This document shows, one piece after another, positions 43,443 to 53,111 of a stretch of DNA of 64,000 nucleotides; within the stretch, counting starts at the first letter, position 1; each line of letters starts with the position of its first letter. The notes beneath the pieces were generated by a model. That model did no database searches. It was given only the letters and a program-made list of their open reading frames with translations, and was not told where the DNA came from. The DNA lies in NCBI GenBank assembly GCA_021604805.1, contig BQJR01000001.1, positions 620,001 to 684,000 of the forward strand, read 5' to 3'. Both the position numbers and the translations under genes were made by a program. This stretch comes from Planctomycetota bacterium. Its GTDB lineage: Bacteria; Planctomycetota; B15-G4.

Positions 43443-45164
43443 TCAGGGAGCCTCAGCCCGCAGCGTGCCGCTTGCAGCGACCACTCCCCCGCGGTCGAGT
43501 TCCCAAGCTTGCAGGTAGAGGCTCACTCCGGGCGTCGCGTCGCCGGGCCAACGTGCACTCACCACGCGGGCTCCCGACGCGTCGCTCTGCGTGAACACGA
43601 GCTGCTGCGGCGCCGGGCCGAGCACGCCGCCGGCGAGCGGCACTCCCAGGAAGCTCAGGCCGCTCACGAGCACCAACGGAGCGTGTGGCACGCGTCCTCG
43701 CCAAGCGATCTGCAAGGGCTCCCCGGGGACGAGACTGCCGAGCCCGGTGAGTGTCGGTGCGAGCGCGCCGGGCGCGGCGCCGAAACCGCCGCCCAGGTCG
43801 GTCCACGTCGCGCCGTGCAAGGTGACGCGCCAGACCGCGGGCTTGGGCTGACCGCCGAAACCGGGCTCGGCCGACATGCCTGCCGCGAGGTCGGGTGTGC
43901 CGTCACCATCCACATCACCGAGCGCGGCGAGGCCCGAGCCGAAGCCGCTCACGCCCAGGAGTTGGCCCTCGAACTGCGCTGCGCTGTCGCTGATCTTGTG
44001 TCGTGAGCCCACGCTGCCGTCGCGTTCGAGGAACAAGAGGTACACGGCGCCGCGCGCGCTGCCTTCGAACTCGGTGCCGGGCGCGAAGTCGTCGTCGAAG
44101 GGCGCGCTGACTGCGAGGTCGGGCACGCCGTCGGCGTTCACGTCGCCCACGCCCGCGACCGCGGTGCCGAACGTGTCGATGGCGTCGAGTTGAGTGTCGA
44201 GACCGCCCACGAGGTGATTGATCTTCTGCGTGCGTTGCACCGTGCCGTCGGCCGCCATGAGCAGCACGTAGACGGCGCCGTGTGCGAGACCGTCGTCGCT
44301 GTCGTTCGGCGCGCCGGCCACCAGGTCGACGAGGCCGTCGCCGTTCACGTCACCGATCGCTGCGAGCGAGGATGCGAAGAAGTCGAGCGGGTCGATCTCG
44401 GCCTGCAAGCCGCCGTCGAGCGGACCGACCTTCTGTTCGTGGAGCACGCCGCCCGCGCCGTCGAGGAACAACATCCAGAAGGCGCCGGCGCTGAGGCCGC
44501 CGTCGTCGTCGAGCCGCGCGGACACGGCGAGGTCGAGCTCGCCGTCGCCATCGAGATCCCCGAGGTTGGCGAGCGCGCTGCCGAAGCCGTCGCCATCGAG
44601 CAGCGTGCCGCCGAAGCCTCCGCTGGTGGAGCTGATCGTGTGCTGCGTGTGCACCGTGCCGTCGGGGCGCAGCATGAGCAGGTGCACGGCGCCGCGATCG
44701 GGGCCGCCGTCGGCGCGACCGCTGGCGCCCACTGCGAGGTCGGGCACGCCGTCGCCGTCGTAGTCGCCCAGCGGCGCGAGGCTCCAACCGAAACGATCGA
44801 AGTCGAGCGGCGGCACGGGCAGCTCACCGTCGAGCGCGGAGAGTCGCTGCCACGCGCGCACGCTGCCGTCGGCTTCGAGGAAGAGGATCCACACGCCGCC
44901 GCGCCAGGGGCCGCCGATGTCGGCGAAGGGTGTGCCCACGGCGAGGTCGCCGATGCCGTCGCCGTCCACGTCGCCGAGCGCGGCGAGTGCGTTGCCGAAG
45001 CCGTCGTCCGCCACGATGTCCCCGAAGAATCCGCCTTGGAACTGACCGATCTTGCGCAAGGACTCGACCTCACCGGGGAGCGTGGGCTCGACCTGCGCGT
45101 GGGAGTTGCCTGCGAGGAGCGCGCACACGAGCGGCACGAAGAGCGGCGGCATGATCGAGGACAT
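43443..45164 (-). CDS. secreted FG-GAP repeat protein
   Basis: 573 aa. Signal peptide MPPLFVPLVCALLAGNSHAQ. Seven or so FG-GAP beta-propeller repeats follow, each with FGxALAxLGDxDGDGxxDLAVG-type calcium loops (e.g. LGDVDGDGIGDLAVG, LGDYDGDGVPDLAVG, IGDVNGDGLVDLVAG). The C-terminal ~110 residues form a separate beta module (LVPGEPLQIAWRG to WELDRGGVVAASGTL) that recurs in two neighbours. Integrin-like propellers bind calcium and partners. ATG 45164, or 12 bp downstream. Extracellular by inference. Divergent from the metalloprotease gene. Confidence 0.88.
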   Translation of the reverse strand: MSSIMPPLFVPLVCALLAGNSHAQVEPTLPGEVESLRKIGQFQGGFFGDIVADDGFGNALAALGDVDGDGIGDLAVGTPFADIGGPWRGGVWILFLEADGSVRAWQRLSALDGELPVPPLDFDRFGWSLAPLGDYDGDGVPDLAVGASGRADGGPDRGAVHLLMLRPDGTVHTQHTISSTSGGFGGTLLDGDGFGSALANLGDLDGDGELDLAVSARLDDDGGLSAGAFWMLFLDGAGGVLHEQKVGPLDGGLQAEIDPLDFFASSLAAIGDVNGDGLVDLVAGAPNDSDDGLAHGAVYVLLMAADGTVQRTQKINHLVGGLDTQLDAIDTFGTAVAGVGDVNADGVPDLAVSAPFDDDFAPGTEFEGSARGAVYLLFLERDGSVGSRHKISDSAAQFEGQLLGVSGFGSGLAALGDVDGDGTPDLAAGMSAEPGFGGQPKPAVWRVTLHGATWTDLGGGFGAAPGALAPTLTGLGSLVPGEPLQIAWRGRVPHAPLVLVSGLSFLGVPLAGGVLGPAPQQLVFTQSDASGARVVSARWPGDATPGVSLYLQAWELDRGGVVAASGTLRAEAP

Positions 45165-45485
45165 GGCAGGGTCCGGGTCGGGAGACGGCGGGACGCGCCA
45201 CGCCTTCGGAGCGCGCGCGATCGCAAGTGCTTTGCGGGGCGCCGGGGGACGCCCATGTCGCGAGCGCTCTGACGTGCGCGCCCCGCTGCGCCACGTGGCT
45301 CCCCACACTTTGCGCGCAGCGTGTTCGCCGGGCCCACCGATTCGCGACACGCTGTCGACCGCGCGCGCGCTTGCGCGTCGCACGGCGCCGCTCGCGGTGA
45401 CTTCCCCGACGTCGCCACGCGCGCTGCGCATGCACGCGACGACCCGGACCCCGACGCGCAACGACCTGTGAACCAAGAGGCTCTC
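45165..45485. other. 321-bp intergenic region between two divergent secreted-protein genes
   Basis: G+C-rich; no gene, hairpin or RNA recognised. It carries both promoters. The ribosome binding site of the metalloprotease gene is AGAGG at 45476-45480. No clear -10 element found. Confidence 0.5.
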
Positions 45486-48248
45486 GTGAATCCCCACCGG
45501 CTGCTTGCCGCGTCGCTCGCGGCGCTCGCTGTCTCGATCCTGTCCCCTGTCCTGCGCGCCGACGTGCGCTGCGCGAGCAAACCGCTGGCGCCGATCCGAG
45601 TGGCCGTGCTCGAGCAAGCGCGCGCGGGCGACGCGATCCTGTTGCGCGTGGAACTCAAACCGCTGCGCGTGCTCGACGAGCTGCGCTGGTGGCTCGAGAG
45701 CAGCAACGGCCTGCGTCGCACAGGAGGGGACGCCGACGGCGCCTTGTCCGACGCGGGCGGCGTGCGCGAGCTGCATCTCGAGCTGCCGCGCGACGGACGC
45801 TTCACCGAGGCCGAGCTCTTCGTGTCGGGCCTCTTGCCCGGCACCGACGAGCGCGTGGTCGCCACGCAGCGCTTCACCTGGGGCCAGGTGATCACGGGCG
45901 CGCAACCGCGTTCGACCTTGCGCGCCGGCGACGGCGCCACGATCACGCGCGCCGCCGTGCCCACGCAGCAACCGGCCACGCCGCGCCGGCAAGCGTCCAG
46001 CGCCGAGGCCAGCAGCAGCTTCGTGGTCCGCGGACGCTTCCTCTTCGAAGACAAGGGTTGGGGCTTCAACGGCTGGACCGGCGAGGACCCGCTGCGCTCG
46101 GTGCGCCACGCCGACGTGACCGTGATCGACGCGGGCGCCGCCGTCGTGCTGGCGTCCGGAATCACCGAGATCGACGGCAGCTTCGAACTCACGTGCAACG
46201 CGAGCGGCCCGGTCGACCTGGTGGTGCGCTGCGACGCCGCGGCCTTCCACGAGGCGGACTTCCAAGCGCAGCAGGTCGTCGCACCGGAAGGCTGGACCTA
46301 CGCCATGTTCGCGCCTCCCGTGCTCGATCACGACCCGGCTTTCGACGTGGACCTCGGCGACACGATCGCGCTCAAGCTCATGGCAGGCAGCAAGGAAGGC
46401 AACCCCTTCAACGTGTTCGACATGAGCACCGCGGCCTTCGAGCTCTTGCACGCGCCGCCCTTCGGCGCGGCGCCGCTCAGTGAGCGCGTGATCGAACACC
46501 TGTGGCCGGCCGGCCCGTCGAGCTTCGCCTTCGTGGACGGCACGAGCATCAGCGACGACGACGGCTACGACGACGCTCTGATCCTGCACGAGATCGGTCA
46601 CGTGGTGCAGTCCTTGTGGTCGGACTTCACCGGCGGCGGCGGCACGCACACCTTCGGCGACTCCGACCAACACCCACCGCTCTCCTTGAGCGAGGGCTTC
46701 GCCACCTTCTTCGGCGGGCAGGCGCAACTCAGTCGCGGACGCCCGGCGCAGTACGTGGACAGCAACGGCGGCGTGCAGACGGGCGGCGCGCAACTGCGTG
46801 CCGTGCTCGAGACGGCGCAGCCCTACGTGAACGACGCGCGCGGCATCGCCGACGAGCTCGCCGTGGCCTGCGCGCTGCACGACCTCGCCGACGACGTGAA
46901 CGCCTTGGACTCCATGCCAGGAGTGGACGACGACCCGCTCGACGGCAGCCTGCTCGTGGACGGCGGCTCCGCCACGTCCGCCTTCTGGCGCGTGTTCAGC
47001 GAACCCACGAGCGAAGGCCTCGACGGAACGCTCAACAACGTGTGGGACCGCTGGTTCGAGCTGCACACCGTGGAACCGCAGCACGCCGCGCTCGCCAGCG
47101 TGTTCCAGAACTTCGGGCAGGACTTCACCGAAGACGCCGCCGAACCCGACGACACGCAGGCGCAGGCCACCTTGCTCCCCACGCTCCCGCTCGGCGGCTG
47201 GACCGAGGCGCGCACGCTCTACCGCACGGACGACGCGTCGCACGCTCCCGGCAACGGCGACGTGGACTGGTTCGCGCACGAACTCGTGGTCGGCTCGGTG
47301 ATGAAGTTCCTCACGCGCTACCCGAACGCCGCGAACGACGCCGACACCCAAGCCGACACCACGGTGGAGTTGTTCGATCCGTCGGGCGCGTCGGTGGCCT
47401 TCGACTTCGACTCGGGCCCCGGGCGCAACGGGCGCGTCACCGACTTCACGATCACCGAGACCGGCACGTGGACCGTGCGCGTGGCACGCCAGGACCCCGT
47501 GGTGCGGCGCTACGGTCGTTACGAGTACCGCGGCCAAGTGCTCTTCGAGAACTTCGCGCCGCAGATCGACGCCGGCCCGACGGCACTGCCCGGCGTGATC
47601 CGCAGTGACGAAACCGCCGAACTCAGCGCCGTCGCGAGCGATGGCAACCCGGGCCAGGCGCTCAGCTACGAGTGGACGCCGCTCGACGGTGGCAGCATCG
47701 AAGGCAGCAGCGCACTGGTGCAGTTCGTGCCGCCGACGGTCGAGCGCGACACCGAGGTCCGCGTGCAACTGGTGGTCATCGATGCGCTCGGCGCGACCTC
47801 GCCCGCGGAGGTCGTGTCGCTGGTCGTGCGCCCCGCGGCCGTGGGGGCGTGCGCCGAAGCCGCGTCGATCGCGAGCGTGGGCACGGGCAAAGCCGGCGCG
47901 CTGGGCGTTCCGCTGCTCAGCGCTGTCGGCGTCCCCACCTTGCCGACGACGAACCTCGTGCTGCGCGTGAGTGGCGCACTCCCCGGCGCAACCGGCACGC
48001 TCGTGGCAGGACTCGCGCGCCTCGACGCGCCCTTCGATCAAGGCACGCTGCACCCGCGCCCCGACGTGCTCCTGCACGTGACCGCCGACGCCTCGGGAAA
48101 CCTGGAGCTCGCCGCCCCGCTCATGGAGAACGCCGCGCTCTGCGGTTTGGTCGTGAGCGTGCAGGCCTTGTTCCCCGGCGACCCCGGCGCGAGAGGGCAC
48201 TTGCAGACTGCGCAGAGCAACGCGCTCGACCTCGGCTTGGGGAACTGA
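45486..48248 (+). CDS. secreted putative metalloprotease with C-terminal module
   Basis: 920 aa. Signal peptide MNPHRLLAASLAALAVSILS-like from GTG 45486 (AGAGG upstream). N-terminal beta domain, then a carboxypeptidase-regulatory-like domain (~185-265: VVRGRFLFEDKGWG, ITEIDGSFELTCNASG). A zincin core follows at about residues 355-400: LILHEIGHVVQSLWSDF (HExxH) with LSEGFATFFGG supplying a likely Glu. After that come beta domains (PKD-like, including LSAVASDGNPGQALSYEW) and the C-terminal ~110-residue module shared with two neighbours. Function inferred: extracellular protein degradation or surface processing. Confidence 0.8.
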   Translation: MNPHRLLAASLAALAVSILSPVLRADVRCASKPLAPIRVAVLEQARAGDAILLRVELKPLRVLDELRWWLESSNGLRRTGGDADGALSDAGGVRELHLELPRDGRFTEAELFVSGLLPGTDERVVATQRFTWGQVITGAQPRSTLRAGDGATITRAAVPTQQPATPRRQASSAEASSSFVVRGRFLFEDKGWGFNGWTGEDPLRSVRHADVTVIDAGAAVVLASGITEIDGSFELTCNASGPVDLVVRCDAAAFHEADFQAQQVVAPEGWTYAMFAPPVLDHDPAFDVDLGDTIALKLMAGSKEGNPFNVFDMSTAAFELLHAPPFGAAPLSERVIEHLWPAGPSSFAFVDGTSISDDDGYDDALILHEIGHVVQSLWSDFTGGGGTHTFGDSDQHPPLSLSEGFATFFGGQAQLSRGRPAQYVDSNGGVQTGGAQLRAVLETAQPYVNDARGIADELAVACALHDLADDVNALDSMPGVDDDPLDGSLLVDGGSATSAFWRVFSEPTSEGLDGTLNNVWDRWFELHTVEPQHAALASVFQNFGQDFTEDAAEPDDTQAQATLLPTLPLGGWTEARTLYRTDDASHAPGNGDVDWFAHELVVGSVMKFLTRYPNAANDADTQADTTVELFDPSGASVAFDFDSGPGRNGRVTDFTITETGTWTVRVARQDPVVRRYGRYEYRGQVLFENFAPQIDAGPTALPGVIRSDETAELSAVASDGNPGQALSYEWTPLDGGSIEGSSALVQFVPPTVERDTEVRVQLVVIDALGATSPAEVVSLVVRPAAVGACAEAASIASVGTGKAGALGVPLLSAVGVPTLPTTNLVLRVSGALPGATGTLVAGLARLDAPFDQGTLHPRPDVLLHVTADASGNLELAAPLMENAALCGLVVSVQALFPGDPGARGHLQTAQSNALDLGLGN

Positions 48249-48278
48249 GAGCGCGCGGACGCGGTCGTCGTGCGTGGC

Positions 48279-49178
48279 TCAGCCGAAGCTCTCTTTGTGC
48301 ACGCGCTGCTTGGGCACGCCCAGCGCATCGAGCGCGGCGAGCACGGTTTCCTGGAAGCGCGGCGCGGGTTCTTCGCCGGCCTCTTGCGCGCGCAGCTTGT
48401 CGAAGCGCGAGATCGCCGGGCCGCAACTGAACACGTCCACGCTGGCGCTGTCGCCGAGGAACTCTTCGATGAGCGCGCGGTCCACGCGACCGACTCGCAC
48501 GTCAGGGCCACGGCGCGCAGCGTCGGGCTCGCGACTCAGCGCGTGGATCACGCGCAAGCGTTCGGGAAACGCGTGCTGCAGCGCGGCGAGTTCTTCGCGA
48601 TAGATGATGTCGTCCCAGGTCTTGTTCCCGTAGATCAGCGTGTGCGAGAGACCGGGGTGATGTTCGAGGCTGTACTTGAGGGTCGAGCGGTTGGGCACGA
48701 TGCCCGAGCCCGCGCAGAGGTGCAGCAGCCGCGAGCTGCGCGCTTCGATGTCTTCGGGCAAGGCATAGGGGCCGGTGAAGCCGGTGATCACCATGGACGT
48801 GCCGGGCGGTGTGCGGCGCACGAGCAGCGGCGACAGGAGCGGCGGGAAGGCGGTGTGCCCTGAGCGGTAGCGCTCTTCCTTCACCGTGATCGCCAGGCGC
48901 TTCTCATGCGGCGACGACGCGATGGAGTAGGCGCGCGCGGTCTCCTTGCGGCCCTTCACGTCTTCGAGGTACTGCACCCAGCGCCCCAACGACGCGAACT
49001 GGTGCGGGTCGATCGTGAGGAAGTGCCCCGGGCGGTAGTTGAGCGCTTCGTTGCCGGTGAACAACTTGAGCGTGGTCGTGTCTGCCGTCTCGCGGACGAC
49101 CTCACTCACCATCACTTCGAGTTGCTTGATGCGGCGTCGCGTGCCGGTGCCGCTCGCTGCGGGCGCTGCGTCGGTCAT
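48279..49178 (-). CDS. ferredoxin-NADP-reductase-type flavin oxidoreductase
   Basis: 299 aa, cytoplasmic. FAD domain with LNYRPGHFLTID and the RxYS motif in RAYSIASSPHEKRLAITV. NAD(P) domain with LLHLCAGSGIVPNRSTLKY, TLIYGNKTWDDIIY and DVFSCGPAISRF. No [2Fe-2S] plant-type ferredoxin domain is fused, so electrons pass to a separate acceptor. Substrate unknown. ATG 49178 has GAGGAG nine bases upstream. It converges on the large metalloprotease gene (30 bp); no partner ferredoxin or oxygenase gene nearby. Confidence 0.88.
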   Translation of the reverse strand: MTDAAPAASGTGTRRRIKQLEVMVSEVVRETADTTTLKLFTGNEALNYRPGHFLTIDPHQFASLGRWVQYLEDVKGRKETARAYSIASSPHEKRLAITVKEERYRSGHTAFPPLLSPLLVRRTPPGTSMVITGFTGPYALPEDIEARSSRLLHLCAGSGIVPNRSTLKYSLEHHPGLSHTLIYGNKTWDDIIYREELAALQHAFPERLRVIHALSREPDAARRGPDVRVGRVDRALIEEFLGDSASVDVFSCGPAISRFDKLRAQEAGEEPAPRFQETVLAALDALGVPKQRVHKESFG

Positions 49179-49217
49179 GCAGGAACTCCTCGCGAGACGC
49201 AGGGCCTCGCAGCTCGA

Positions 49218-50174
49218 CTAGTGCGCGGTGCCCTTCACCGCGTTGCTCAAAGACACGCCGAGGATCGCGGCGGCGTCGGTGATGGCCCACTGCGCGTAGA
49301 TCTCGGTGCCGCTCGGCACACCCGCCGGGAAGTTGAAGGACAGGTTCACGCGCCCCGTCGGCGAGGTGTTCGTGAAGAGCAGCAGGCCGAAGGGCAGCGG
49401 CTTGAGCGTGCCGCCCTTGAAGGCCGTCGGCGTGGAACCGATCGAGGCGAACAGCGCGGCGAAGGCGTCGGGCGCCGCGCGCGCGAGCGAGAGCTGGTTG
49501 GGCGCGCCGTCGAGCAGACTGCCGCTGCCCGCGAACACAGGGTTGCCCGCCACGCCTGGGAGCGCGCTGCCGTCGTCGGTCCACGTGGACTCGAGTTCGA
49601 TCGAGAGCGACTCGAAGACCATGCCCATGGCGTCGAAGGGGCCGTCTTCGATGCGGTAGGAGAACACTTGCAGGCCGCTGAAGTCGTAGCTGCCGAGCGC
49701 GTCGAGCAAGTCGAGGCTGGGGACGGCGTCGGGGCCGTAGGTCACGGCGGTCACCAAGTTGAAGTCACCGAAGCCGCCGACTTGATCGAGCGGCACGCCC
49801 ACGGAGACGTCCACGTCGGTGGCGACGAAGAAGCCGTCGACACCGGGGTCGTTGTCGCGGATCACGAAGTAGGGCGTCTGCCCCGCGGGGAAGGGCGACT
49901 TGAGCGGCACACTCACCGACTCGAACTGCAACTCGAAGGAGTCGGGGTCGATCACGTAGCCGCGCGTGGGGAAGCTCGCGCTGTTCACGAAGTCGTCGCT
50001 GTCGAGCAAGCAGGTCAGGCTCACCGACTCCCCCACCACCGGCATGCCGAGCGCGCCGGGGTTGATCTGGTTGAACTCCACCTCGGCCGTCCAGGTGACG
50101 CGCACGGTGTCGCCGGCGAACACGGGCGCGGACTGCGCCGCGAACAAGATGCCGAGAAGAAAGAGGACGCGCAT
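49218..50174 (-). CDS. secreted hypothetical beta-rich protein
   Basis: 318 aa. Signal peptide MRVLFLLGILFAAQSAPVFA. A beta-rich body (DTVRVTWTAEVEFNQINPGA, VIRDNDPGVDGFFVATDVDV) follows, then a C-terminal module ending QWAITDAAAILGVSLSNAV, which recurs in the FG-GAP protein and the large metalloprotease nearby. No catalytic motif. ATG 50174 is chosen by signal peptide. Divergent from the ECF sigma gene. Confidence 0.72.
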   Translation of the reverse strand: MRVLFLLGILFAAQSAPVFAGDTVRVTWTAEVEFNQINPGALGMPVVGESVSLTCLLDSDDFVNSASFPTRGYVIDPDSFELQFESVSVPLKSPFPAGQTPYFVIRDNDPGVDGFFVATDVDVSVGVPLDQVGGFGDFNLVTAVTYGPDAVPSLDLLDALGSYDFSGLQVFSYRIEDGPFDAMGMVFESLSIELESTWTDDGSALPGVAGNPVFAGSGSLLDGAPNQLSLARAAPDAFAALFASIGSTPTAFKGGTLKPLPFGLLLFTNTSPTGRVNLSFNFPAGVPSGTEIYAQWAITDAAAILGVSLSNAVKGTAH

Positions 50175-50280
50175 GGCCGTGCTCCGAAGGGGGCCGACAC
50201 CGTACCGCAAGTGGGCAGCACCGCAGCGAGCGCGAAGCTCCCAGCAGCGTCGGCACGCGGTATCCTCTGTGAGGCTCGTC

Positions 50281-50892
50281 GTGGGAGTGAGGTTGCCGGG
50301 AGCGCGGAGCACCCGGGCCTCGCTGCAGGTCGAACGCGCCGACCTGCGTGAGGACCCCACCGTCAGCACCGACAGAAACCTCGCCTTCGACGCAGCGCTC
50401 CCCGAGTTCTACGACGAGTTGCGACGGGTGGCCGCGCGTCAGCTCGCGCGGGAAGCCCCGAGAGCGAGCCTGCAACCCACCCTGCTGGCGCACGAGGCCT
50501 ACCTGCGTTTGGCGCGCCAGCGCAGCGAGTTGCTCGTGGAACGCTCCTACGTGATGGCCGCCGCGGCGAGCGTGATCCGCCGCCTGCTGGTGGACCACGC
50601 GCGCGCTCGCAAGCGCCTCAAGCGCGGCGGAGACTGGACGCCGATCCCGCTCGAGAACCTCGAACTCCCGGGCTCGCCCGCCTGCGACGTGGTGGAGCTC
50701 GACGACGCCCTCGACACGTTGCGCGGGCTGCACCCGCGTCAGGCGCGCGTGGTCGAGTTGCGCTTCTTCGGTGAGCTCTCGATCTCCGAAGTGAGCACGA
50801 CGCTCGGCGTCAGCACGCGCACGGTGAACGACGACTGGCGCATGGCGCGCGCCTGGCTCCGCACGCAGCTCGACGACGCGCGCCCCCGGTGA
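50281..50892 (+). CDS. ECF RNA polymerase sigma factor
   Basis: About 203 aa. Region 2 is around residues 30-100 (LPEFYDELRRVAARQLAREA, QPTLLAHEAYLRLARQ, YVMAAAASVIRRLLVDHARA). Region 4 is around 140-195 (LHPRQARVVELRFFGELSIS, LGVSTRTVNDDWRMARAWLR). It resembles the planctomycete ECF subgroup often annotated TIGR02999-like. GTG 50281 is chosen because GAGG lies six bases upstream; GTG 50269, GTG 50287 and TTG 50293 are alternatives. Its stop overlaps the GTG of the following kinase (GTGA), so the two are translationally coupled. Confidence 0.9.
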   Translation: MGVRLPGARSTRASLQVERADLREDPTVSTDRNLAFDAALPEFYDELRRVAARQLAREAPRASLQPTLLAHEAYLRLARQRSELLVERSYVMAAAASVIRRLLVDHARARKRLKRGGDWTPIPLENLELPGSPACDVVELDDALDTLRGLHPRQARVVELRFFGELSISEVSTTLGVSTRTVNDDWRMARAWLRTQLDDARPR

Positions 50893-53030
50893 ACGCCGAG
50901 CTCTACGCGCGCGCGGAGGTCGTGTTCACGGCGGCCTGCAAGCTCCCTCCGAGCGAGCGCGAGGCCTTCGTGCAACAGTCCTGCGGCGACGACCTCGAGT
51001 GCCAGCGCACCGTGCTCGCGCTGCTCGCTGCGGACCCGGGCGAGAGCAGGTACGCAGCGAGTCCGGACCACGCGCGGGCCACCGAGAACGCGTCGGCCGA
51101 GCGCACGGCGGGCGCTCGACTGCACGACCTCGCCGGCGCCTTCGCCCCCGAACACATCCGCGACTACCGCGTGCTCGACGTGCTCGGTGTGGGCGGCTCG
51201 GGCGTGGTGCTGCGCGCGCGACAACCCGGCCTGGATCGCGACGTGGCGATCAAGCTGCTCCACGAAGAACATGTCGACGAGCACGTCGCGCGCCGCTTCG
51301 CCGTCGAGGCGCACGTGCTCGGCAGCCTCGACCACCCCGGCATCGTGCGCATCTTGGAGAGCGGCAGCGCGCCCAGCCACACCGGAGAACGCCCGTTCTT
51401 CGTGATGGAACTCGTGGACGGTCTGCCGATCACCCAGTTCGTCCGCGAGCACCGGCTCGACACACACGCCTGTCTCGCCCTGCTGATCGACGTGGCCGAC
51501 GCGGTGCATCACGCGCACCAACGCGGCGTCGTGCACCGCGACCTGAAACCGGCCAACTTGCTCGTCACCGAAGCGGGCCGCCCGCGCATCCTCGACTTCG
51601 GCCTGGCGCGCTCGCTGCGGCGCGGCCAGGGCATGACCACGCTCGACGGCGGCGCCGACGCGGTGCTCGGCACCTTCGGCTACATGAGCCCCGAGCAGCG
51701 TCGCGGGGAGCTGGCGCGCGTGGACATGCGCTCGGACGTCTTCTCACTCGGCGCCATCGCCCACGAGCTGCTCTCGCTCGCCGCGCGCACCGACGACGAC
51801 TCCGCGCCGCGCCCCCCGCGCCCCCCGCGCCCACTCGACGCCCCCTTCGAGCCGCTCGGCCGCTCGCACCCCAGCCTGCGCGGCGACATCGAGTCGGTGG
51901 TCGCCAAGGCCGTGGCCGAGGAACCGACCAAGCGCTACGCCTCGGCGGCCGAGTTCGCCGCCGACCTGCGCGCGCTCCTGCGCGGCCAAGCAGTGAGCGC
52001 GCGTCGCCCGAGTGAACTCGAGACACTCTGGCGCAACCTGCGTCAGCACCCACGACTCACGGCCAGCGTGCTCTCGATCATGCTCGCGCTGGCCGTCGGG
52101 CTCTCCGTGCAGTCGGCCGCCGTGACCCGCAACCGACAGGAGGCCGAGCGCCTGCAGGCCCTCTTCGAGCAACTCGCGATCCTGCTCAACGACCCACATC
52201 CGAATGCCGACGGCGAGATCGTGCCCGTGTCCGAGGTCTCTGTGCGCGAGAAGTTCGCCAGCGCCGGCAGCTTCGTGGAGGACCTCGCCGAGCGCGATCC
52301 CTCTGCGGCCGGAGGGATTTCCATGATGGCAGGACGCGTGCTCGGCGCGCTGGGAAACAGTGCCGAAGACCGCGAGCGATCGCGCGAGTTCATCGAGCGT
52401 GGCGTGGAGTTGCTCAGCGAGGGAAGCGGCCCGGCCCATCCCCAGACCCTCGACGCGCGCCGCGACCTGGTGGCCGCCGCTGCCTTCGACCGCGAGACCG
52501 ACAAGGCGCTGCGTCTGCTCGCGGAGCTCGAGCGCGATGCCGCCGGCCTGCTCGACGACGCCCCCGAGCTGCGCCTCCAGCTGGCCGCCGCGCGCGAGCG
52601 CCTCGCCTTCCAGAGCGGCAAGTCCGACACCGCAGAGCTCGCCTCGATCCTGAGCCAAGCCACCCACGAACTCGGCCCCGAGCACAACTTCACGCTGTAC
52701 ACGCTGCTCGACCTCGCCGGCCGCAGCCCTGCGGAGCACGGGCTCGAGCTGCTGGCCGAGCAGGCCGATCGTCTCGCGGAGCTGGGGCGCCCGCGCATGG
52801 CCTGGCGCGCCCGCCTCGTGGAGGGTCGACTGCTGGCCAAGCTCGCCACCGACAGGGGCGACCGGGAGCGCTTCCAGCAAGCGCTCGACACGCTCGAAAG
52901 TGCCGCGCAGCTGGCGGAGACGCTCTTCGGCGTGGCGTCGTCGCCGGCGGTGAACACTCGCGAACGTCTCGCGCTCGCACGCGAAGACTGGCACGCCACG
53001 CACAGCACGTCGCCGACATCGCTCGACTGA
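50889..53030 (+). CDS. membrane Ser/Thr protein kinase
   Basis: 713 aa. N-terminal ~95 residues of unknown fold, then kinase domain ~97-370: LGVGGSGVVLRARQ, VAIKLLHEEHV with Lys122, HRDLKPANLL with Asp218, DFG with Asp236, LGTFGYMSPEQ. A membrane segment lies near 390-412 (LSIMLALAVGLSVQSAAV), followed by a helical repeat-rich C-terminus (~300 aa, TPR-like). All catalytic residues are present. It overlaps the ECF sigma gene by 4 bp and should be made with it; it probably tunes that sigma factor, by inference. Confidence 0.92.
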   Translation: MNAELYARAEVVFTAACKLPPSEREAFVQQSCGDDLECQRTVLALLAADPGESRYAASPDHARATENASAERTAGARLHDLAGAFAPEHIRDYRVLDVLGVGGSGVVLRARQPGLDRDVAIKLLHEEHVDEHVARRFAVEAHVLGSLDHPGIVRILESGSAPSHTGERPFFVMELVDGLPITQFVREHRLDTHACLALLIDVADAVHHAHQRGVVHRDLKPANLLVTEAGRPRILDFGLARSLRRGQGMTTLDGGADAVLGTFGYMSPEQRRGELARVDMRSDVFSLGAIAHELLSLAARTDDDSAPRPPRPPRPLDAPFEPLGRSHPSLRGDIESVVAKAVAEEPTKRYASAAEFAADLRALLRGQAVSARRPSELETLWRNLRQHPRLTASVLSIMLALAVGLSVQSAAVTRNRQEAERLQALFEQLAILLNDPHPNADGEIVPVSEVSVREKFASAGSFVEDLAERDPSAAGGISMMAGRVLGALGNSAEDRERSREFIERGVELLSEGSGPAHPQTLDARRDLVAAAAFDRETDKALRLLAELERDAAGLLDDAPELRLQLAAARERLAFQSGKSDTAELASILSQATHELGPEHNFTLYTLLDLAGRSPAEHGLELLAEQADRLAELGRPRMAWRARLVEGRLLAKLATDRGDRERFQQALDTLESAAQLAETLFGVASSPAVNTRERLALAREDWHATHSTSPTSLD

Positions 53031-53041
53031 GCGGCTCGCCG

Positions 53042-53080
53042 CGCGCGCTGGATCACAGCAACGTGCAACGCCAGCGCGCG
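53042..53080. terminator. hairpin between convergent kinase and GTPase genes
   Basis: CGCGCGCTGG (53042-53051) pairs with CCAGCGCGCG (53071-53080), loop 19 nt. It lies in the 81-bp gap between the two convergent stops. No T tract, so this is a weak terminator call. Confidence 0.4.
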
Positions 53081-53111
53081 ATTCCGCGCTGCGCCCGAGC
53101 GCGACGCGCTC

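Noticed and set aside
48279..49178. Flavin reductase as nitrate/nitrite assimilation partner for the molybdoenzyme remnant
   Set aside because: Five kb away on the other side of two unrelated genes; no ferredoxin or nitrite reductase; link would be speculation.
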